From: Neorhodopirellula pilleata
Lineage (GTDB): Bacteria > Planctomycetota > Planctomycetia > Pirellulales > Pirellulaceae
Direction: 5' to 3'
DNA length: 64,000 nucleotides
Assembly (NCBI RefSeq): GCF_007859915.1
Contig: NZ_SJPM01000008.1
Coordinates: 34,188 to 98,187, forward strand
Every line of letters begins with the position of its first letter. Within the stretch, counting starts at the first letter, position 1. A model generated the notes under the pieces. The model did no database searches, was not told the origin of the DNA, and worked only from the letters and a program-made list of their open reading frames with translations. Shown here in pieces: positions 17,929 to 27,476 of this stretch. The position numbers and the translations under genes were made by a program.

Positions 17929-19476
17929 CTATTCGCCTTCGCCCTGGAGCAACAACTCCGACTTCAGCAAGAACGCTCCGTGGGTCACCACCAATTGTCC
18001 CATAGAAAGGCCCTCTGTTACTTCGACCCAATCCTCGGAGGCTTGCCCCGTGGAAACTCCCACGCGTTTGAAAGCACCGTCGTTCATGTCAACGAAGACG
18101 AACTTCTCGTTTTCGTGTTGAAGAACCGACTCCGGTTTGATCGACAACGCTTGTCGGGCCTCGCCGATCGGGACGGTGACGCGAACGAACATGCCGGGAC
18201 GAAGCAATCCTTCGCTGTTCTCGATCCTCGCAATTAACGGAACCGAGTTGGTGTCCGCTTGAACTTCGCGACCGAAGTAACGCACCTTTGCGGTGAACAC
18301 GCGGTCGTCCAGGGCCGGCACCAGGACAGAAACCTCAGTTTCCGGCTGCAAAGCTACCGCCGACCAATCGCTCTCGCGGATACTGGCTTCAACCGAAAGC
18401 GAATCTGTATTGGCGAGTACCACCAAGGAGTCGCCTCGCATCACGCGTTCGTTGTTGGCAAACCCCTGCGATTCGACACTGCCGCTAAACGGTGCTCGGA
18501 CTTCCAGTCGTGATAAGGCGTCTTCATTGCTTAGATTGACCGTGTCTTTGTTCTCTTTGTATCCCAACAGCGTTTCAAGGGATTGCCAAGCAAGGTTCAA
18601 TTGCCGATTGGCTTCGGAGACATTCGCTTCGGCTTTCATTTTGGACTGCTCGATTGCAAACGAAGCTTGGTCGCGTGCGGTGCGGAAAGAAGTCTCGGCA
18701 AGCTGCCGTTCTCCTTCGCGTTCACGAACCGTCCGTCCTGAAACTGCACCTGCGGCAACCAGTGGGCGAATGTTGGCGATCAATTCGTCAGCTAACCGCA
18801 TTTTCGAATACGCTGAAAGGATCTCTTGACGGTAGGCACCGAGTGCCCGATTCGAGAACGCGGAATCGATCTCGTCAACCGATTTTCCTAGGTCGAGCAT
18901 GGCCGAAACCGCTTGAAGGTTTTTGGCAAGCGTCAGTTCACGTTGCAGGATCTGCTGAGCAATATCACGTTCCTTTTGACGCTTCAGGATTTCAGCCCGA
19001 GCTTGCCCGATCTCAGGACTGCGAAGCACTGCGATCAGATCGCCGGTTTCGACATGTTCACCGGGCGTCACAATCAACTCCGCCAAGATACCGTCCATGG
19101 GTGCTTTGACATCGACGTGCTTGGTTTGGTCATAGCGCAATCGTCCTGGCACGGTGTGGACGTGCTGAACGTTCTGAGCTTGTGCGGCAACGCTTTGAAA
19201 CTTCGCTGCATTGAGCTTCCCCTCGGGTAGCACGAGAGTGTCGCTTGGCGCAGTTGCCTCGGCGACTTCAAAAAGCTCTTCGGCGCTACTGCCGCCCGAA
19301 TTGATATGGTGCATGACCATCCAACCGCCTCCCATCACGGCGAGCACCAACAGCGTTGGCAGACCCTTCAACAACGATGACGCGACGCCTGTCTTGTCCT
19401 CGCGACCCTCGACATGAGTCGCACTGGACGGAGATGAAGTTGTTGGCTTTTGATGGTCAGTCATCGTGTTTGGCAA
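17929..19476 (-). CDS. Periplasmic adaptor of heavy-metal RND efflux system (CzcB/CusB-like)
   Basis: A 515-residue membrane fusion protein. A cytoplasmic tail of about 35 residues leads to a transmembrane anchor (LPTLLVLAVMGGGWMVM). The first lipoyl half-motif reads VKAPMDGILAELIVTPGE, then comes an unusually long alpha-helical hairpin (residues about 160-300, rich in Glu/Arg/Ala), and the second half-motif VRAPFSGSVESQGFANNERV. The beta-barrel and membrane-proximal domains complete it. It links the RND pump to an outer-membrane channel. No His/Met-rich metal-binding N-terminal domain is obvious. It is first gene of a two-gene minus-strand operon with the pump. The ATG at 19476 is used; a Met four codons in is an alternative. 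A TATAGT sequence about 50 bases upstream might be part of a promoter, but no matching -35 is clear. Confidence 0.92.
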   Translation of the reverse strand: MPNTMTDHQKPTTSSPSSATHVEGREDKTGVASSLLKGLPTLLVLAVMGGGWMVMHHINSGGSSAEELFEVAEATAPSDTLVLPEGKLNAAKFQSVAAQAQNVQHVHTVPGRLRYDQTKHVDVKAPMDGILAELIVTPGEHVETGDLIAVLRSPEIGQARAEILKRQKERDIAQQILQRELTLAKNLQAVSAMLDLGKSVDEIDSAFSNRALGAYRQEILSAYSKMRLADELIANIRPLVAAGAVSGRTVREREGERQLAETSFRTARDQASFAIEQSKMKAEANVSEANRQLNLAWQSLETLLGYKENKDTVNLSNEDALSRLEVRAPFSGSVESQGFANNERVMRGDSLVVLANTDSLSVEASIRESDWSAVALQPETEVSVLVPALDDRVFTAKVRYFGREVQADTNSVPLIARIENSEGLLRPGMFVRVTVPIGEARQALSIKPESVLQHENEKFVFVDMNDGAFKRVGVSTGQASEDWVEVTEGLSMGQLVVTHGAFLLKSELLLQGEGE

Positions 19477-19777
19477 TTCAAAATTGGTGAATAATCGATT
19501 GGTGTCCTCTCTTTAAGCACGAACTATACCAAAGTTAAAAAACGCCCATATTCGCCGTGTTTTACGGCACTTCTAAGTTTTGAAGCTAATCTACTCTCGC
19601 TTGTACGAAAAGACATTCACCAGGTCCGTGGACAGATTCTGTCCATGCTAAAAGTCCGTGTGCTCTACGCCTAGCTCGAGCCAATCGCGGAGCACAAAAA
19701 GAACCTAACCGGAAGATCTGCTCCGGTCATTCCTCAATGACCACAAGGGTTCGCTCCGACCACGAAAGCTGCTGGGT

Positions 19778-20161
19778 TTGAAGCATCTGTTTCTTGGAAC
19801 GGAACGATTCAACTTCTTAGTCGCCATCACGGATCGCGGCGAGATCAAGCGAATCCGATGCGATCCCGCCGAACTCGTCAATGCGGATCAAGTCGCATCG
19901 AGAATCGAGGATTTGATTCGCCGAAGGGACCGTGCCGCCGGTGCGGCAGGCTTTACGAGAGAACTACTCGCAGACAAAGAGACGAGTCAGCGGATAGTGG
20001 ACGACCGCATTTGGGCATTCACCGATGACGAGCGGTCGTTAACGCGAATTGGCTCTCGGCATGGTTCGGCGTCGAAACGGGCTATTCCATCCCCATTCGG
20101 CGCAGCCAGCGAAAGTGTGACCTCACGGCGGCGCTCAAGGATTCGTGCTGCTCGTAATTGA
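19778..20161 (+). CDS. Hypothetical ORF, possibly decayed
   Basis: A forward frame from a TTG codon with acceptable codon use reads ERFNFLVAITDRGEIKRIRC, then NADQVASRIEDLIRRRDRAA and RIVDDRIWAFTDDERS before degenerating into an Arg/Ser-rich tail where it runs antisense through the 3' end of the desaturase gene. No ribosome site is seen before the TTG. I do not recognise a family. The central part may be a genuine small protein or remnant; the last 25 residues are probably out of the true frame. Confidence 0.25.
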   Translation: MKHLFLGTERFNFLVAITDRGEIKRIRCDPAELVNADQVASRIEDLIRRRDRAAGAAGFTRELLADKETSQRIVDDRIWAFTDDERSLTRIGSRHGSASKRAIPSPFGAASESVTSRRRSRIRAARN

Positions 20162-21161
20162 CACCGAATTCGCGGCACGTCGTCTCGACCAGCGGTGCGA
20201 GGCGACGGTAATGGATGTGACAGATTCGCGGAAACAAATGGTGCTCGATCTGAAAATTCAACCCGCCGATAAACCAGGAGAGGACGCGGTTTTCGCGAGC
20301 AAAATCTACGGTTGTCTCAACCTGGTGCACGGCCCAGCCGGAGTCCATTCGACCAGTCTGCTCGTGCGGCATTGGAAAGGCTGCATTTTCCACGCAGTGC
20401 GCCAACTGAAACACAATGCTGAGTACCACGCCCTGCACGAACGACGCCACGAAATACAAAGACAGCACGGCCCACGCCGGATGCAGCCATAAGGGGACCA
20501 GGAAGGCAAGCGAGAAGAAGATGATCTTGCCGCCGAATAAAACGACAATCTCCCATCCTTTCGGCCGAGGAATCCGATGTCCGCCTATTCGGCCGGTAAT
20601 CAGGTCCCGGAAGTCGTCATAGAAATGCCATTTCACCGGTAGAAAGCCGTAGAGCACCCACAGGTAGTAGTGTTGCAGTCGGTGAAAGGGCAGGCGTCGC
20701 TGGTGCGGCGACAACCGACCAAGAATGCCGATGTCAATGTCATCGTCATGTCCTGTGATGTTGGCAAAGCTGTGATGAATCACATTGTGTTTGCGGGCCC
20801 AGCCATGCGAACTGCCTCCCAGCAGATCCAGGGCCATTGCCATGAACCTGTTGATCCAGCGATGGTTCGAGTATGCCCGATGTCCTCCATCGTGCATAAC
20901 GTTAAAACCGATGGCGGCCATCGACAGACCGAGGGAAATCGCCAGCGGAAACGCCAACCACCACGTCGTGGCGCAAAATAGAAGCAGCGTGTAAGACACT
21001 GCCGTCCAGGCGAACAAGATGGCCGTCTTCACATACATCTGCGGACAGTCGCGTTGCCGCAGCCCGGAGAGTTCGAAATACTGGCTGACCCGCCGTCGAA
21101 TCTCGCGATGAAACTCATCACTTGCGGCAAACTTCAACTCGCCGGGTTCAACCGTCTGCAT
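20082..21161 (-). CDS. Membrane fatty acid desaturase (front-end/DesA3-like)
   Basis: A 359-residue di-iron membrane desaturase. The three histidine boxes are visible: HDGGH, then HNVIHH about 36 residues on, and QIEHHLFP near the C-terminus. The Gln-initiated third box is typical of front-end (delta-5/6) and linoleoyl-CoA-type desaturases, though no fused cytochrome b5 domain is present. Four membrane segments surround the boxes (TAVSYTLLLFCATTWWLAF is the first). It introduces a double bond in acyl chains using an external electron donor. The start at 21161 is chosen over an open frame reaching 21251 because AAAGGTGA stands just before it. Exact regiochemistry cannot be read from sequence. 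Confidence 0.92.
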   Translation of the reverse strand: MQTVEPGELKFAASDEFHREIRRRVSQYFELSGLRQRDCPQMYVKTAILFAWTAVSYTLLLFCATTWWLAFPLAISLGLSMAAIGFNVMHDGGHRAYSNHRWINRFMAMALDLLGGSSHGWARKHNVIHHSFANITGHDDDIDIGILGRLSPHQRRLPFHRLQHYYLWVLYGFLPVKWHFYDDFRDLITGRIGGHRIPRPKGWEIVVLFGGKIIFFSLAFLVPLWLHPAWAVLSLYFVASFVQGVVLSIVFQLAHCVENAAFPMPHEQTGRMDSGWAVHQVETTVDFARENRVLSWFIGGLNFQIEHHLFPRICHIHYRRLAPLVETTCREFGVNYEQHESLSAAVRSHFRWLRRMGME

Positions 21162-21270
21162 GACTTCACCTTTAGGACATTCGCGAACGCGCACTGCACT
21201 CACCTGCGCAGGAGTTTCGCGGCTCGCTGCGTTCCGCTCAAGGGGTAGCAAGCCATTGAGTTTTTCACCA

Positions 21271-21298
21271 ATCCCTCGCTGACGCTTCGGGTTCCGAT
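21271..21298. repeat. Half copy of dispersed repeat, family A
   Basis: Only the right arm is present: ATCCCTCGCTGACGCTTCGG followed by GTTCCGAT. No matching left arm is nearby. It lies in the gap of about 790 bases upstream of the desaturase start; the rest of that gap up to the terminator at 21764 shows no convincing gene. Confidence 0.7.
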
Positions 21299-21763
21299 TC
21301 TCATGCTCGATGCAAATATCGAAGTTATTTCCGAACAGTTCCTTGGAGAGGAGACCAGCCGGATGTTCTTTCTATGAAATCTCGATAGCAAACCTGGATC
21401 GGTCACTCAAACCGCGGTGGTTTCAATGACCCCCGGTGTACTTGTTTTGTGTCCCTAATCGATGCTGGATAGCGGCGAGTGAGTTTCCCTGACACGCCTC
21501 GACTCGATCCCTTCGAACTGTTTTCAGTTGGACCAAATGCAAGCTCGGAGACCCAAACGGGGCGTCATCATCTTGCTGGGGCAAGTCCGCTTGGTGAGGT
21601 AAGTCCGCCACATGGTCAGGAGTATCGGATCCCTGCAGTCTGGCACTCGCTCTTTCCTCTAAATCAGCGCGAGACCCGCGAATCAATCGATCATTGATTC
21701 TTTTGCGACCGAATCGCCGGATTGAGCCCGCAATTCGCCGTGGTTTGGCACCGCGGTTCTGAA

Positions 21764-21801
21764 ATTGAAAAAGCGTGGTGACTCTTTCGAATCACCACGC
21801 T
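21764..21801 (-). terminator. Intrinsic terminator of the BBP7 gene
   Basis: On the minus strand a perfect 10-bp stem (AGCGTGGTGA with TCACCACGCT) with a 10-base loop is followed by TTTTTCAATTTC. It lies about 150 bases after the stop of the outer-membrane protein gene on the same strand. Confidence 0.8.
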
Positions 21802-21947
21802 ATTGTTGGTTTGGTCTGACCGTTTCGAAGCATCGATTGCGGGCGACCGTCGTTCTGTTGAGCCGAGGGAAATCGGACTCGGGAACCCGGACTTATGGAG
21901 CCGGATTTCACCCGGCAAAACCTTCCGCCTGGAGTGTTTCGGCTCGC

Positions 21948-23522
21948 TTAGAACTCGATGACCGCACCCAAGTCCAACCCGTGGACGAAGAACGAATCGG
22001 TTTTCAGACCTGTGTCGAACGGGCGAACCACGTTGTCGTAGTTGCCACCACCGTCGGGAACCAAGGCTCCGAAGTTGACGTTACGGTTGATGTTGTCGCC
22101 GACCATCAGGACGTCGTTCCACATGATAAAGGAATAACCAACCGAGAAGCTGACGTGTGGCCGCATTTGATAAGCCATCTTCAGGTTCACTTCAGGAGCG
22201 AAGGTGAATTCGTTGTTGGTTTCGTCATTCACACCCACGGTGAGGATACCACCGGGAGTCGGCGCGGTTACCGGTGCGGTAACACCAGCAGCGTCGAACG
22301 TGCGGCTTCCGCGGTTGATCAACGTTTGCTCCATGTCTCCCAAGTGGACCTTGGTCAATGCGGACAGCTTCCAGGCTCCGTGTCCGACTTCGGTCAAGAA
22401 GCCGATCTGGCCGCCGTAGAATCGGTTCTCTGCTTCCAGGTCGTCGACAAAGCTGAATTGGTTGTCGATGGCAGGGTCAAGTGTTGCATCGAGACTTTCG
22501 AATGCGGTGACGGTTTGGGTGAATCGCTCGTCGATCCCGAAGTGTGAGAAACCGCCGATAAAGTCGCTGCGGTAGCCCTTGCCTTCGAGAAGCCGGAGTT
22601 TGCCATATCCCTCCGCACCATAGACGTCCAAAGTCAGACGTGAGTTGACGCTGCCAATGAAATCGGTCACGAGTGGGTTGCCATTATTGAACGCAACCCG
22701 CACGGAGTTTTCCGCTGCGACAGCGGGATCGGTATCAAAGAAAGGCACGCCGATCGATCCGGTCGTCCCGTCACCTTGATTGGCGTACGTGTCCTCACCT
22801 TCACCGAGAAACCAGAATCGGCCACCGATCCCGAAATCCTCGCTTAACATAAATCCACCATCAAGACGGAAACCGGCTTGCAGGTCGCCACCGAAGGCAT
22901 CGTTACCGCCAAAGGCGACCACGGAATTGGGGACAATTGCGGGGTCCAGGGTAGGATCATTGCCAGCGGTCGCGTTGGTGGTGACCAATGGCGGCGTCGA
23001 CCGCACTTCGGGGAACCACAACAGGGCTTCCGCAGTCATCCATGCTTGAGCACTGCTCAATACGGTTCGCTGCGTCGGGCGTCGCACCATTCGCGAGGCA
23101 CGGCTTTGAGTTTGGTAGCCGGTCCCGTGCGATGCGGTTCGGGCGGGAACGCCGCTGCCGACGCCGGGCGAGTGGTAAGATGCCTCATCACCAACGTAGG
23201 CGACCGGTTCCACTTCTTGATCGAAGTATTCCGTCTCGTAGGCTTGGTCTTGCACGCCCATCGCGGCCTGGTTCAAATCGGCGACATAGGAGTCGTCGTA
23301 GACGGCGGGAAGCGATTCGACGCTGCGGGCCGAACCGATCTTGTCGGTGGACGCCTTGTCGTCGTACAGGCTCTCGGCGTAGTTGCTACTACCGGCGAAG
23401 TACGCGTCTTCGTCGTACGCGCCTCCTGAGCCGTTGTCAGCCGCCGAAGCGGAGGTCGTGGTCGCTGACAGCATCGCCGCCAGGGTCAGCATCTTCCATT
23501 TAGTTTTCATTTGGTTCTTCAT
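21948..23522 (-). CDS. BBP7-family outer-membrane beta-barrel protein
   Basis: A 524-residue exported protein. After a signal peptide (MLTLAAMLSATTTSASA, residues about 11-27) comes a low-complexity acidic, Tyr/Asp-rich stretch of about 110 residues. The barrel part opens with AWMTAEALLWFPEVRSTPPL, the signature start of BBP7 (PF07585) proteins, and continues with alternating amphipathic strands such as GGRFWFLGEG and LDVYGAEGYGKLRLL, ending in the aromatic LGAVIEF. The final Phe fits an outer-membrane sorting signal. Function is unknown; the family is abundant in planctomycetes and is taken as porin- or adhesin-like. The Met at 23522 is used; the open frame extends 29 residues further with no export signal. 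Confidence 0.88.
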   Translation of the reverse strand: MKNQMKTKWKMLTLAAMLSATTTSASAADNGSGGAYDEDAYFAGSSNYAESLYDDKASTDKIGSARSVESLPAVYDDSYVADLNQAAMGVQDQAYETEYFDQEVEPVAYVGDEASYHSPGVGSGVPARTASHGTGYQTQSRASRMVRRPTQRTVLSSAQAWMTAEALLWFPEVRSTPPLVTTNATAGNDPTLDPAIVPNSVVAFGGNDAFGGDLQAGFRLDGGFMLSEDFGIGGRFWFLGEGEDTYANQGDGTTGSIGVPFFDTDPAVAAENSVRVAFNNGNPLVTDFIGSVNSRLTLDVYGAEGYGKLRLLEGKGYRSDFIGGFSHFGIDERFTQTVTAFESLDATLDPAIDNQFSFVDDLEAENRFYGGQIGFLTEVGHGAWKLSALTKVHLGDMEQTLINRGSRTFDAAGVTAPVTAPTPGGILTVGVNDETNNEFTFAPEVNLKMAYQMRPHVSFSVGYSFIMWNDVLMVGDNINRNVNFGALVPDGGGNYDNVVRPFDTGLKTDSFFVHGLDLGAVIEF

Positions 23523-23811
23523 TGGGTTTCTCGTGTAGTCCGGGAACACGGGATTGATCTGAATAATGGAATCGACCATTTCATTCGGACTATTCAGCAC
23601 GAAAGGCAACGTAGGAACAAATAACGCAGATTGCCCGATTTGAATCCAATCGCCGGAACATCTTCGCTACCCTGCCATCAATCCGGCTAAAATGCAGTTT
23701 CACGCGTTTTCCAGCTCGCCCTTTTGTTGGTGCAGCACGTAAAACATTCCGAGAAAGCCGTTCATTTTCTTCCTTCGACGAAACGGTCGCCTCATCCCGA
23801 CCGTCCCAACG

Positions 23812-25941
23812 ATGTCCGACTCGACCGTGACGAACCCCAACGAAAAACCTCCAGCTAGCGATTCCGATCCGAGCGCTGCGTCCAATGCGGAATCAAGCGG
23901 TGGCATGATCGATCCGAACGAAGCCGTCTCGCCGGTCGCCGAGATCGCGATGGCCCCGGACGTCGCCAACGTGCGCCGCTCGTCCGACCCCAGCGCGGGT
24001 AAATCTCAATTGACGTTGAGTAACCTGCGGCCGCGGATGGTGCGCTGGCGGCGACAGCTCGCTCGTGTCAATGATTTTGAACCGATCCTGCAAAAGGAAG
24101 ACGACGCCACGATCCGCAAACGCAGCTTGGCGCTTCGCTACCGGGCGATGGCGGGCGAGAAACTCAGCACACTGTTGCCGGAAGGCTATGCACTATGCCG
24201 CGAAGCTGGTCGGCGTGCACTCTCGATGCGCCATTACGACGTTCAAATCGTCGGGGGCATTGCTCTGTTCGAAGGCCACATCGCCGAAATGCAAACCGGC
24301 GAGGGCAAAACGTTGACGGCGACCCTGCCGCTGTATTTGCATTCGCTCACCGGCAAAGGAGCACACTTGGCCACGGTCAACGATTACCTCGCCAAACGCG
24401 ACGCCGAATGGATGATGCCTTTGTTTGAAATGCTCGGCGTCAGCGTCGGGATCATCCAAACCCCAGACGACCAAGGTGCCCGGCGCAAGAGCTATTCTGC
24501 CGCGATCACCTACGGGACGGCGAAGGAGTTCGGTTTCGACTTCTTGCGTGACCGATTGCTGTTACGCGCTCAAAATCGGATGCAAACCGAAATGCTCGGC
24601 GGCGGCGACGGCGGGTTTTCCGATTCAGGCGATCAGGTCGTGATGCGCGGGATGCATTTTTGCTTAGTCGATGAAGCGGACAGCATCCTGATCGACGAAG
24701 CACGAACGCCGTTGATCATCGGCAGTATCGAAGACAACGTACGCGATCAGATCATCGAAACCTATTCGTGGGCCGCCGACCACGCGACCGACTTCGAACT
24801 CGATGAACATTTTGAGATCGATGACGAAACGAAACGTTATGAGTTGACTGCGAAGGGACGTTCGAAAGTCCGCGCCCTACCCAAAAGCGATCTAGTCCGC
24901 ACGATGGGATTGGTGGACTTATACGAATACATCGAACGTTCGATCAAAGTCCATCGGGAGTTCTTGCTCAATCGTCAATACGTGATTCGACCAAGCGAGA
25001 AGGATCCGAAGATTGATGAGATCGTGATCGTCGACGAGTTCACCGGTCGTTTGGCCGAGGGACGTAAATGGCGAGACGGGATTCACCAAGCGATCGAAGC
25101 GAAAGAAAAGATCGAGATCAGCGTTCCCACCGGCCAAGCGGCGCGGATCACGGTTCAAGACTTGTTCTTGCGTTATCCGCACCTCGCCGGGATGACGGGA
25201 ACGGCGGCGACGAGTGCTCGCGAACTTGCGCGGATCTATCGCACGCCCGTCGTTCGCGTGCCCACCAACCGACCTCCGCAACGCAAGCAATTGACCTCAC
25301 GCGTTTTCGGAACCCTGCAATCCAAGTTCGAAGCGATCGCCAAAGAGGTCGCCGAAGTTCACGCGACGGGGCGGCCCGTTTTGATCGGAACTCGCTCGAT
25401 CGACAAGAGCGTGTTGTTGTCCAAACTGCTCGATGATCTGAACATCGAACACGAAGTCCTCAACGCGAACAACGTCGAACGCGAAGCCGAAATCGTCGCC
25501 GCCGCTGGAGGCATCGGCAAAGTCACCGTGGCGACCAACATGGCCGGCCGTGGAACGGACATCAAGCTCGCCGACGAAGTCGAATCGTTGGGCGGCATGC
25601 ACGTCATCTGCACCGAACTTCACGACGCCGCTCGCATCGACCGCCAGTTAATCGGCCGTTGTGGTCGCCAAGGGGACCGCGGTTCCTACCGTCAGTACTT
25701 GTCGCTCGATGACGACATTCTCAAAGGCGGTTTCGGTCAGGTTAAATACGACAAGCTGAAAAGTCGCGGTGAAGCCACCAGCGGTAGTGCGGACCAATTG
25801 GCCAACATGTTCCATCGCGCTCAACGAAAAGTCGAACGCCGCCACTTCCGCGACCGGATGGTACTAATGCACCACGAGAAAGAACGCAAAAAAATGCAGC
25901 GTGAGATCGGACAGGATCCCTACCTCGACACGCCCGACTGA
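23812..25941 (+). CDS. Short SecA-like ATPase lacking helical wing and C-terminal domains
   Basis: A 709-residue SecA homolog; ordinary SecA is about 830-950. After a Ser/Asp/Pro-rich N-terminal tail of about 60 residues the motor starts. NBD1 has MQTGEGKT (Walker A, about residue 160), then TYGTAKEFGFDFLRD and LVDEADSILIDEARTPLI (Walker B). The preprotein cross-linking domain follows, with IVDEFTGRLAEGRKW. NBD2 has AGMTGTA, TNMAGRGTDI and LIGRCGRQGDRGS; the last departs from the usual GR(S/A)GRQGDPGS. Soon after AQRKVERRHF, at the start of the helical scaffold, the protein ends in a charged tail. The helical wing, two-helix finger and zinc-binding tail are missing. An ATP-driven role in export or another polypeptide-handling task is inferred; a second, full SecA is expected elsewhere. 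Confidence 0.88.
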   Translation: MSDSTVTNPNEKPPASDSDPSAASNAESSGGMIDPNEAVSPVAEIAMAPDVANVRRSSDPSAGKSQLTLSNLRPRMVRWRRQLARVNDFEPILQKEDDATIRKRSLALRYRAMAGEKLSTLLPEGYALCREAGRRALSMRHYDVQIVGGIALFEGHIAEMQTGEGKTLTATLPLYLHSLTGKGAHLATVNDYLAKRDAEWMMPLFEMLGVSVGIIQTPDDQGARRKSYSAAITYGTAKEFGFDFLRDRLLLRAQNRMQTEMLGGGDGGFSDSGDQVVMRGMHFCLVDEADSILIDEARTPLIIGSIEDNVRDQIIETYSWAADHATDFELDEHFEIDDETKRYELTAKGRSKVRALPKSDLVRTMGLVDLYEYIERSIKVHREFLLNRQYVIRPSEKDPKIDEIVIVDEFTGRLAEGRKWRDGIHQAIEAKEKIEISVPTGQAARITVQDLFLRYPHLAGMTGTAATSARELARIYRTPVVRVPTNRPPQRKQLTSRVFGTLQSKFEAIAKEVAEVHATGRPVLIGTRSIDKSVLLSKLLDDLNIEHEVLNANNVEREAEIVAAAGGIGKVTVATNMAGRGTDIKLADEVESLGGMHVICTELHDAARIDRQLIGRCGRQGDRGSYRQYLSLDDDILKGGFGQVKYDKLKSRGEATSGSADQLANMFHRAQRKVERRHFRDRMVLMHHEKERKKMQREIGQDPYLDTPD

Positions 25942-26007
25942 TGGGTTTCATCGGCGAACAAACCGTTTACAATTGAAGCTTCCGTCCCCGATCAAGCCCA
26001 GCCAATT

Positions 26008-26067
26008 CTTAAACTTAAACTTAAACTTAAACTTAAACTTAAACTTAAACTTAAACCTAAACCTAAA
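26008..26067. repeat. Tandem CTTAAA hexamer array
   Basis: Eight perfect CTTAAA units are followed by two CCTAAA units and a partial CCTACC, 60 bases in all. It begins 67 bases after the SecA-like stop. A frame across it encodes a Leu-Asn repeat but shows no ribosome site and is probably not translated. The reverse-complement hexamer is found at 26491. Confidence 0.95.
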
Positions 26068-26155
26068 CCTACCCCGGAATCTTTCGCGGCACTCAGAAGT
26101 CCTCAATTCGACCCCGAAGCGAACCGGCACGTTCATTCAATGAGCCGTACCGCGA

Positions 26156-26301
26156 TAGCGGCTTGTTGATTTAATCGTAACCCGCTGCGTGAGCGAGGGA
26201 TAATTTGATTTAATCGTAACCCGATGCGTCAGCGAGGGATAATTGATATTGACTCATCCCTCGCTTACGCAGCGGGTTACGATTAAATCAACACGCCGCT
26301 A
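26156..26301. repeat. Dispersed palindromic repeat, family A, copy with doubled left arm
   Basis: Bounded by TAGCGG and CCGCTA. The left arm (TTGATTTAATCGTAACCCG then GCGTGAGCGAGGGATAA) is present twice in direct orientation, the second with small changes. The right arm ATCCCTCGCTTACGCAGCGG then GTTACGATTAAATCAAC occurs once. The right arm matches the first left arm best (both carry the CTGCGT variant), so the second may be a later duplication. Confidence 0.9.
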
Positions 26302-26325
26302 GCTCCGTCGGCTCACTCAAACAAC

Positions 26326-26375
26326 AGCCGTTAGCGGCGGTTCGCCAACCGGGGCTAACGCCCTTCGGCTAATTG
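26326..26375. repeat. Dispersed palindromic repeat, family B, copy 1
   Basis: An imperfect palindrome with the outer pair AGCCG/CGGCT and the inner pair GTTAGC/GCTAAC around GGCGG...CCAACCGGGG. The same words recur at 30.5 kb and, split by an insertion, at 40.0 kb. It lies 25 bases from a family A element. Confidence 0.85.
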
Positions 26376-26490
26376 TCGTGTTTCCGAATTTGAATGATTC
26401 AACTAGCCCGCAAGCGAATGTTGCTGCGGTACTTCAACGAGTGGCATCCCGAAGCGGTCCGGTGTGGGGGCTTCGGGCGGGTGGTTCGAG

Positions 26491-26511
26491 TTTAAGTTTA
26501 AGTTTAAGTTT
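26491..26511. repeat. Inverted partner of the CTTAAA array
   Basis: Three TTTAAG units plus a partial one, the reverse complement of the array at 26008. The two arrays face each other across about 420 bases that hold the family A and B palindromes. It ends 57 bases before the isomerase-like start codon, so it lies in that gene's likely promoter or leader. Confidence 0.9.
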
Positions 26512-26567
26512 TGTTGGACGGCCTTGTTCGCAATACAAACCCTTGCTCTGATACGAAACAATCAATC

Positions 26568-27475
<908 letters not shown>

Positions 27476-27476
<1 letters not shown>

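Noticed and set aside
21423..21697. Small overlapping frames between the desaturase and the BBP7 gene
   Set aside because: No ribosome sites, no domain, and frames on both strands are equally open; nothing supports a gene.
25901..26143. Open frame coding a Leu-Asn repeat across the CTTAAA array
   Set aside because: It starts inside the SecA-like gene, has no ribosome site, and exists only because the hexamer array has no stop in this frame.
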